In this document: positions 58,415-64,000 of the stretch, piece by piece
Numbering within the stretch: position 1 is the stretch's first letter
How the letters are laid out: each line of letters begins with the position of its first letter
Assembly (NCBI GenBank): GCA_035573715.1
Contig: DATLZZ010000010.1
Location: 274,478-338,477, forward strand
From: JACPRL01 sp035573715
Lineage (GTDB): Bacteria; Acidobacteriota; Terriglobia; Acidiferrales; 2-02-FULL-67-57
DNA: 64,000 bases
Direction: 5' to 3'
Notes under the pieces: model-generated
What the model was told of the DNA's origin: nothing
Seen by the model: the letters and a program-made list of their open reading frames with translations, nothing else
Database searches by the model: none
Position numbers and translations under genes: made by a program

Positions 58415-59707
58415 ATGAGCAAAGCGCTCGAAGCTGTGATGTCTTATGTCCCGCAGTCGCTCCAGCCTTTTGTCCTTCCGACGATTCAGATTCTGATTGT
58501 CTTCGCCGGGCTCTCGCTCCTTGTTGCCTATCTGGTGTACGCCGAGCGCAAGATTCTGGCCCACCTGCAGGTGCGGCTGGGACCGATGCGCGTCGGCCCC
58601 CACGGCCTGCTCCAGCCAATCGCCGACGGGCTGAAGCTGCTGCTCAAGGAAGACATCATCCCGCGCGGGGCCGACAAGTTCCTTTTCTGGCTGGCGCCCA
58701 TCATCAGCGTAATGGCGGCCTTTACCGGCTTTGCGCTCATCCCGTTCGCCAACAACTTCATGATAACCGACGTCAACGTCGGCCTGCTCTTCATCCTGGG
58801 CATTTCGTCGCTGGGGATTTACGGCATCATCCTGGGCGGCTGGGCGTCGAACAGCCACTACCCGCTTCTGGGGGCGCTGCGCTCGACGGCGCAACTGGTC
58901 AGCTACGAGGTGGCGCTCGGCTTCGCCATTGTCAGCGCGCTGCTGCTGGGCGGCACGCTCAGCCTGCGCGGCATCGTGGAAGCGCAACTCGAGCAGGGTG
59001 TCTGGTTCGCCTTCGTGCAGCCGGTGGCTTTTTTTATTCTGTTTGTGGCCGCGATTGCCGAAACCAACCGCAACCCCTTCGACCTGCCGGAGGCAGAGTC
59101 CGAACTGGTCGCCGGCTTCCACACCGAGTACAGCGGATTCCGCTTCTCGCTTTACTTTCTGGCGGAATACACCGCCATGACGCTGGTCAGCGCCATCGCC
59201 GTCACGCTCTTTCTTGGGGGCTGGCTGCGGCCCTTCCCGAGCGTCGCCTGGCTCGACTTCCTGAAATACACGCCGGTGGCCCTTCTGCTCTTCGCCGCCT
59301 ACTGGTGCATCGTGCATGGCTTTCGCCTGCCGAAAGGCCGCGAGTGGCGCTGGCAACGGTTGATCCTGCTGGCGCTGGGCGGCGGCGCGGCATTGCTCGG
59401 TGCCGTGTTGGCCATTCCGGCGGTGGCGGATGCCGTCCAGGGTGTGTTCTGGTTCCTCCTGAAGGTGTCGCTGTTTCTCTATGCCTTCATCTGGTTCCGC
59501 GGAACCTTTCCGCGCTACCGGTTTGACCAACTGATGCGGCTGGGTTGGCACTTCATGATTCCGGTAGCGATTGCCAACACCATCTTCTGTGGCGCGGCGC
59601 TGGTGTTGTGGAAGAAGCTGGAATGGAGTTTTGTCGGAACGATGTGGATCGGCACCCTGCTGACTCTGCTTTTTGCCCTGCTGCTGGCGCGAGAGCGGGC
59701 AGACTGA
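58415..59707 (+). CDS. nuoH: NADH-quinone oxidoreductase subunit H
   Basis: 430 residues with eight or more helices. Recognisable parts are AERKILAHLQVRLGPMRVGPHGLLQPIADGLKLLLKEDIIP, the proton-path glutamates near QLVSYEVALGF and AAIAETNRNPFDLPEAESELVAGFHTEYSGF. NuoH links the quinone site to the proton-pumping arm. ATG 58415 is used; the upstream 13 codons lie inside the nuoD end. The expected nuoI is absent after it. Confidence 0.95.
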   Translation: MSKALEAVMSYVPQSLQPFVLPTIQILIVFAGLSLLVAYLVYAERKILAHLQVRLGPMRVGPHGLLQPIADGLKLLLKEDIIPRGADKFLFWLAPIISVMAAFTGFALIPFANNFMITDVNVGLLFILGISSLGIYGIILGGWASNSHYPLLGALRSTAQLVSYEVALGFAIVSALLLGGTLSLRGIVEAQLEQGVWFAFVQPVAFFILFVAAIAETNRNPFDLPEAESELVAGFHTEYSGFRFSLYFLAEYTAMTLVSAIAVTLFLGGWLRPFPSVAWLDFLKYTPVALLLFAAYWCIVHGFRLPKGREWRWQRLILLALGGGAALLGAVLAIPAVADAVQGVFWFLLKVSLFLYAFIWFRGTFPRYRFDQLMRLGWHFMIPVAIANTIFCGAALVLWKKLEWSFVGTMWIGTLLTLLFALLLARERAD

Positions 59708-59714
59708 GACGCCC

Positions 59715-60218
59715 ATGGCCTTTCCCCTGCTGACCTTCTGGCTGCTGGCCGCCACGGCGGTGGTGTCCGCCGTGCTGGTTATTACGCGCCGCAACCCGGT
59801 GCACAGCGCCATCTTCCTCATCATCACCCTGCTGTCGCTGGCGCTGCTCTACCTGCAATTGAGCGCCGAGTTCCTCGCGGCCGTCCAAATCATTCTCTAC
59901 ATCGGCGGCATCATGGTGCTGTTTCTGTTCGTCATCATGCTGGTGCGGCTCGATATCGTTACCTACCAGGCGCCCTTCAACCGCCAGTGGCACGTGGCTG
60001 GCCTGGCGGCACTGATCTTGTTGGCCGAGTTTGCCTTGGTGTTCTACCGCAGTCGCACGCTTCCGACAGTTGCTGAAGCGCCGCCGACGATTCTGCAGCC
60101 CAACACGGAACAAATCGGTGTGACACTGTTCCAGAACTACCTGCTGCCCTTTGAGATTGCCTCGCTGCTGCTGCTGGTGGCGATGGTGGGGGCGGTGCTG
60201 ATGGCCAGGAGGAGATAG
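59715..60218 (+). CDS. nuoJ: NADH-quinone oxidoreductase subunit J
   Basis: 167 residues with five hydrophobic segments. Family marks are VITRRNPVHSAIFLIITLLSLALLYLQLSAEFLAAVQIILYIGGIMVLFLFVIMLV, which includes the pi-bulge helix TM3. The C-terminal half is less conserved, as usual. It lies 7 bases after nuoH and 4 before nuoK. Confidence 0.94.
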   Translation: MAFPLLTFWLLAATAVVSAVLVITRRNPVHSAIFLIITLLSLALLYLQLSAEFLAAVQIILYIGGIMVLFLFVIMLVRLDIVTYQAPFNRQWHVAGLAALILLAEFALVFYRSRTLPTVAEAPPTILQPNTEQIGVTLFQNYLLPFEIASLLLLVAMVGAVLMARRR

Positions 60219-60222
60219 CGCA

Positions 60223-60525
60223 ATGCCCCCGACCTGGTATTACCTGATGCTGAGCGGCGCCTTGTTCACCATTGGCGTCATCGGCGTCCTCACCCGCCGG
60301 AACATTCTCATCATTCTGATGTCCATCGAGCTCATCCTCAACGCCGCCAACCTGAACCTGATTGCGTTTTCGCGACAGCTCAATGACATCTCGGGACAAA
60401 TTTTCGCCATTTTCGTGATTACCGTCGCCGCGGCGGAGGCGGCGGTGGGGCTGGGAATCCTGATTGCGCTCTTCCGCCTGCGCCAGACGGTGAATGCAGA
60501 CGAGATTGACCTCTTGAAAGGATGA
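60223..60525 (+). CDS. nuoK: NADH-quinone oxidoreductase subunit K
   Basis: 100 residues with three helices. The two membrane glutamates needed for proton transfer are present, in ILMSIELILNAANLNLIAFS (about 36) and ITVAAAEAAVGLGILIALFR (about 72). Codon usage is typical of this window, with about 20 percent A/T-ending codons, in contrast to nuoM. Confidence 0.96.
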   Translation: MPPTWYYLMLSGALFTIGVIGVLTRRNILIILMSIELILNAANLNLIAFSRQLNDISGQIFAIFVITVAAAEAAVGLGILIALFRLRQTVNADEIDLLKG

Positions 60526-60527
60526 CG

Positions 60528-62480
60528 ATGCCGCAGAGCTTCCTCGAAGTCGTCTGGCTGGTGCCGCTGCTGCCGGCGGCCAGCGCCTTCCTGATGCTGC
60601 TCATCGGGCGGCGCCTGCCGCGCGCGGCGGTGAGCGCGCTCTGCTGCGGCACGGTGGGCGCCTCCTTCCTGCTGGCGCTGGGCATCTTCTCCGAAGTGCT
60701 GAAGCGCGGCGGGCAGCCCCACGAGCGAACCTTTTTTACCTGGATTCCGTCGCTGCCGCTGCTGACGAACACCGGCGCCGTGACCTCCTTCGAGGTCAAG
60801 TGGGGCTTTCTGGTCGATCCGCTCTCCACGGTGATGATCCTGGTGGTCACCGGCGTCGGCTTCCTGATCCACGTTTACTCCACCGGCTACATGGCCCACG
60901 AGGGCGGCTACTACCGCTTCTTCGGCTACCTGAACCTGTTTATGTTCATGATGCTGACGCTGGTGCTGGCCAACAATTTCCTGATGATGTTCGTTGGCTG
61001 GGAAGGCGTCGGGCTCTGCTCCTACCTGCTCATCGGGTTCTGGTTCCTAAAGAAGAGCGCCACCGACGCGGCCAACAAGGCGTTCATCGTCAACCGGGTC
61101 GGCGACGCCGGCTTTCTCATTGGGATGTTTCTGACGGCGACGACTTTCGGCACGCTGAATTTCCTTGGCGTGAACAGGCAGTTGGAAGGCTATGCGCTGG
61201 GCGACCCGACCATCGTCGCCATCACGCTCCTGCTTTTCGTCGGCGCCACAGGCAAGTCGGCGCAAATCCCGCTCTATGTCTGGCTGCCGGATGCGATGGA
61301 GGGGCCGACGCCGGTGAGCGCGCTGATCCACGCCGCGACCATGGTGACGGCGGGCGTTTACATGGTCTCGCGGGCCAACGGGCTCTATCAGCTCGCGCCG
61401 CTGAGCCTGGAAATCGTCGCCGCGGTCGGTGCGCTGACTGCCATCTATGCCGCGTCGATGGGGCTGGTGCAGAACGACATCAAGCGCGTGCTCGCCTACT
61501 CCACCATCAGTCAGCTCGGATACATGTTCATGGCCTGCGGTGTGGGCGCGTTTGCCGCCGGCATTTTCCACCTCTACACGCACGCCTTCTTCAAGGCGCT
61601 GCTCTTCCTCGGCGCGGGTGCCGTCATCCACGCGCTCGGCGGCGAGCAGGATCTCGGGCGGATGGGCGGGCTGCGGCGCGCGCTGCCGCTGACCTACCGG
61701 ACGTTCCTCGCCGGCGCGCTCGCGCTCGCGGGCGTGCCGCTGCTGGCCGGCTTCTTCAGCAAGGACGAGATCCTCGTCCGCGTCTTCGCGGCCGGCCATC
61801 CCGTGCTCTGGACGCTCGGCGTGGCGACGACGCTGCTGACGGCGGTCTACACGTTCCGGCTGGTGTTCCTGGCCTTCCACGGCGAGCCGAGGGCGCCGGC
61901 CGGCGCGCACCCGCACGATCCGCCGCCGTCGATGGCGGTGCCGCTCGTCGCGCTCGCCGCCGGCGCCGTCGCGGCCGGCTACGTCGGCGTGCCGGCGGCG
62001 CTCGGCGGGTCGAACTGGATCGGCCAGGTCCTCGAGCCCGTCTTCGCCGGCGCGCGCGGCGCTCCGGAAGCGGCGCACGAGGTCTCGCACGCGACGGAGC
62101 TCGTCCTGACCGTCGTCTCGGCGGCGGCGGCGCTGGCGGGCATCGCGCTCGCGCACCGCCTGGTGCTGGCGCGTCCCGATCTTGGCGCCGCGCTCGCCGC
62201 GCGCGTCCCGCGCCTGGCCGCGCTGCTGTCGCGGAAGTACTACGTGGACGAGGCGTACGACGCGGTCGTCGTCCGGCCGATCGTCCGCGCCTCCGAGCGC
62301 GTGCTCTGGCGCGGCGTCGACGCGCAGGTAATCGACGGCGCCGTCCACGGCCTGGCCGCCGCCGTCCGCGGCGGCGGCGCCGCGCTGCGCCGGCTGCAGA
62401 CGGGATCGGTCCGCGCCTACGCGATGTCGCTGCTCGCCGGCGTCCTGGCGCTCATCGGCTACTACCTCTGGCGGTCATGA
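60528..62480 (+). CDS. nuoL: NADH-quinone oxidoreductase subunit L (composition changes inside the gene)
   Basis: 650 residues, antiporter-like. TM5 glutamate is in MFVGWEGVGLCSYLLIGFWF, TM7 lysine in GATGKSAQIPLYVWLPDAMEGPTPVSALIHAATMV, and FHLYTHAFFKALLFLGAGAVIHAL follows. The long C-terminal amphipathic region ends with a last helix (AYAMSLLAGVLALIGYYLW). The start is ATG 60528 with AAAGGA; ATG 60522 overlaps the nuoK stop. After about 61600 codons become almost entirely G/C-ending, so this gene may be a join of two origins. Its frame stays intact. Confidence 0.93.
   Translation: MPQSFLEVVWLVPLLPAASAFLMLLIGRRLPRAAVSALCCGTVGASFLLALGIFSEVLKRGGQPHERTFFTWIPSLPLLTNTGAVTSFEVKWGFLVDPLSTVMILVVTGVGFLIHVYSTGYMAHEGGYYRFFGYLNLFMFMMLTLVLANNFLMMFVGWEGVGLCSYLLIGFWFLKKSATDAANKAFIVNRVGDAGFLIGMFLTATTFGTLNFLGVNRQLEGYALGDPTIVAITLLLFVGATGKSAQIPLYVWLPDAMEGPTPVSALIHAATMVTAGVYMVSRANGLYQLAPLSLEIVAAVGALTAIYAASMGLVQNDIKRVLAYSTISQLGYMFMACGVGAFAAGIFHLYTHAFFKALLFLGAGAVIHALGGEQDLGRMGGLRRALPLTYRTFLAGALALAGVPLLAGFFSKDEILVRVFAAGHPVLWTLGVATTLLTAVYTFRLVFLAFHGEPRAPAGAHPHDPPPSMAVPLVALAAGAVAAGYVGVPAALGGSNWIGQVLEPVFAGARGAPEAAHEVSHATELVLTVVSAAAALAGIALAHRLVLARPDLGAALAARVPRLAALLSRKYYVDEAYDAVVVRPIVRASERVLWRGVDAQVIDGAVHGLAAAVRGGGAALRRLQTGSVRAYAMSLLAGVLALIGYYLWRS
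61560..61700. other. Base-composition breakpoint within nuoL
   Basis: Left of this region about 39 of 366 nuoL codons end in A or T; to the right about 11 of 284 do, and in nuoM about 11 of 508 (hand counts). The change falls in a conserved stretch around FFKALLFLGAGAVIHALGGEQDLG, where unrelated genomes could share sequence. Confidence 0.6.
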
Positions 62481-64000
62481 CCGGCCTGCTCTCGACGATC
62501 GTGTTCCTCCCGCTCGCCGGCGGCCTCGCCGTGCTCGTGGCGGGCGACCGCGAGGGGCGGCGCGACGCGCTGGTGCGGCGGCTCGCCCTCGGCGTCTCGC
62601 TCGCCGTCCTGGCGCTCGCCGGCGCCGCCTGGGCCCGCTTCGATCGCTCGCCCGGCGCGCCGGAGTTCCAGCTCGTCGAGCGCCGCGCGTGGATCCCCGA
62701 CTTCGGCATCGGCTACCACATCGGCGTCGACGGCATCGGCCTCGTGCTGGTCCTGCTCACCGCCTTCCTGACGCCGCTCGCGCTGCTCTCCTCGTGGGGC
62801 TCGATCGACCGGCGCGTGCGCGAGTTCAGCTTCTTCCTGCTCGCGCTCGAGTCGGCCATGCTCGGCGTCTTCGTCTCGCTCGACCTGTTCCTCTTCTACC
62901 TGTTCTGGGACGCCATGCTCGTGCCGATGTACTTCCTCATCGGCATCTGGGGCTACGACCGGCGCGTGTACGCGGCGGTGAAGTTCATCCTCTACACGCT
63001 GGCCGGGAGCGTGCTGATGCTCGTCGCCATCATCGCGCTCGCCTGGCTCCACTATTCGGCCACCGGGGCGTGGAGCTTCGATCTCGCCGACCTCTACGCG
63101 CTCGACGTCCCGGCCCGCGCCGCGTTCTGGCTGTTCCTGGCCTTCACGCTCGCCTTCGCCATCAAGGTGCCGCTCGTCCCCTTCCACACCTGGCTGCCCG
63201 ACGCGCACGTCGAGGCGCCGACGGCCGGCTCGGTGATCCTCGCGGGCGTGCTGCTGAAGATGGGCACCTACGGCCTCGTGCGCTTCTCCTTCCCGCTCTT
63301 CCCGGAGGCGGCGCAGGCCTTCGCCCCGTATCTGGCCGGGCTCGCGGTCGCCGGGATCGTCTACGGCGCCTTGGTGGCGATGGTGCAGCCCGATCTGAAG
63401 AAGCTCGTCGCCTACTCGAGCGTCAGTCACCTCGGGTTCGTCGTGCTGGGCATCTGCGCGCTCGACGTCGAGGGGCTGCAGGGGGCGGTCTTCCAGATGC
63501 TCAGCCACGGCGTCAGCACCGGCGGGCTGTTCCTCGTCGTGGGCATGCTCGCCGACCGCCGCCACACGCGGCTCATCGCCGAGTTCGGCGGGCTGCGGCG
63601 CGTCGTCCCGGGACTGGTCGCCGCCTTCCTCGTCATCGTGCTGTCGTCGATGGCGCTGCCGGGGCTGAACGGCTTCGTCGGCGAGTTCCTCGTCCTCGTC
63701 GGCGCCTATCGCTGGCGGCCGGCGCTGGCGACCATCGCGGCCACCGGCGTGATCCTCTCGGCGGCCTACCTGCTCTGGATGTTCCAGCGCGTCTGCCACG
63801 GGCCGCTCGGCGAGCGGAACGCGCACCTCGCCGATCTCGACTGGCGCGAGCGCGCCGTGCTGGCGCCGATCGTCGCCGCGGCGGTCCTGATGGGGGCGGT
63901 CCCCGGCCCCCTGCTGCGGGCGACCGAGCCGGCCGCCGCGCGCGTCGTCGAGCGCTCGGTGGCGCGCATCGTCGCGGCGGCGCCGGCGCAAGACGCCGGA
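62477..64000 (+). CDS. nuoM: NADH-quinone oxidoreductase subunit M, 3' partial
   Basis: At least 508 residues and open at the window edge. ATG 62477 overlaps the nuoL stop (ATGA). The antiporter core is clear: IGVDGIGLVLVLLTAFLTPL, FAIKVPLVPFHTWLPDAHVEAPTAGSVILAGVLLKMGTYGL with the TM7 lysine, and LKKLVAYSSVSHLGFVVLGI. In TM5 the usual essential glutamate (FWE in most NuoM) is aspartate here: FYLFWDAMLVPMYFLIGIWG. Codon usage is nearly all G/C-ending and unlike genes left of 61.6 kb. Confidence 0.94.
   Translation, partial: MTGLLSTIVFLPLAGGLAVLVAGDREGRRDALVRRLALGVSLAVLALAGAAWARFDRSPGAPEFQLVERRAWIPDFGIGYHIGVDGIGLVLVLLTAFLTPLALLSSWGSIDRRVREFSFFLLALESAMLGVFVSLDLFLFYLFWDAMLVPMYFLIGIWGYDRRVYAAVKFILYTLAGSVLMLVAIIALAWLHYSATGAWSFDLADLYALDVPARAAFWLFLAFTLAFAIKVPLVPFHTWLPDAHVEAPTAGSVILAGVLLKMGTYGLVRFSFPLFPEAAQAFAPYLAGLAVAGIVYGALVAMVQPDLKKLVAYSSVSHLGFVVLGICALDVEGLQGAVFQMLSHGVSTGGLFLVVGMLADRRHTRLIAEFGGLRRVVPGLVAAFLVIVLSSMALPGLNGFVGEFLVLVGAYRWRPALATIAATGVILSAAYLLWMFQRVCHGPLGERNAHLADLDWRERAVLAPIVAAAVLMGAVPGPLLRATEPAAARVVERSVARIVAAAPAQDAG

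Noticed and set aside
62462..63991. A 509-codon minus-strand open frame at the right end
   Set aside because: It is antisense to nuoM, is made almost wholly of Arg, Glu, Asp, Gln and His, and arises from the extreme G/C-ending codon usage there.
1..64000. CRISPR arrays, rRNA, tRNA, insertion sequences or prophage
   Set aside because: No regularly spaced repeats, no cloverleaf-like sequence in the few intergenic gaps, and no transposase, integrase or phage structural gene were seen; tRNAscan or Infernal was not available.

Overview
This is a dense, GC-rich bacterial chromosome segment. There are almost no long intergenic gaps, many ATGA-type stop/start overlaps, and no rRNA, tRNA, CRISPR array, insertion sequence or phage gene that I can see. 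The gene content points to a Gram-negative, respiring soil- or sediment-type bacterium: system I cytochrome c maturation, apolipoprotein N-acyltransferase, an O-antigen ligase, complex I subunits and molybdenum cofactor genes. The Cys-type CcmE, the multi-cysteine CcmH, the archaeal-type prolyl-tRNA synthetase and the REC-DUF4388 regulator make Acidobacteriota my best guess, but that is inference without a database search.

Layout. 0-1.8 kb: the end of a fused GT2-GT4 glycosyltransferase and a PilZ protein. 1.8-14.8 kb: a full reductive pyrimidine catabolism locus. hydA faces preT-preA across a promoter region holding a perfect 8+2+8 inverted repeat. A minus-strand operon adds beta-ureidopropionase, a class III aminotransferase, an aldehyde dehydrogenase, an NCS1 permease, a HAD hydrolase and an LhgO-type oxidase. 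A membrane M28 peptidase lies between the two arms. 14.9-18.6 kb: a YihY/BrkB membrane protein, two uncharacterised proteins and an HD-GYP protein whose N-terminus is broken by a frameshift. 18.6-20.9 kb: a small conserved-looking protein, a methyltransferase and an O-antigen ligase. 21-25 kb: rplM-rpsI-rpsB-tsf-pyrH-frr, with a strong promoter in front and an intrinsic terminator between rpsB and tsf.

25-34.6 kb (minus strand): ccmE-F-H, a zinc-ribbon protein, a carboxypeptidase-regulatory-like protein, ccmA-B-C-D, then gnd-pgl-glk, probably read largely as one long unit. 34.9-36 kb: a saccharopine-dehydrogenase-like protein. 36-48 kb (plus strand): proS, a small membrane protein, a bifunctional PBP1b-like enzyme, two TPR proteins, then the tightly overlapped nfeD-slipin-SPOR-lnt-prfB chain. 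prfB carries the classical RF2 programmed frameshift. 48-53 kb: an aldehyde dehydrogenase, glgA, trxA and purA. 53-56 kb: moeA, moaC, a response regulator and a MogA/MoaB protein.

56.3-64 kb: a complex I operon with the order nuoA-C-D-H-J-K-L-M. It lacks nuoB, E, F, G and I, that is, every iron-sulfur subunit. Base composition changes sharply inside nuoL near 61.6 kb: A/T-ending codons fall from about 20 percent in nuoK to about 2 percent in nuoM. This suggests either recombination or a chimeric contig join in a conserved stretch, so everything right of about 61.6 kb should be treated with caution.
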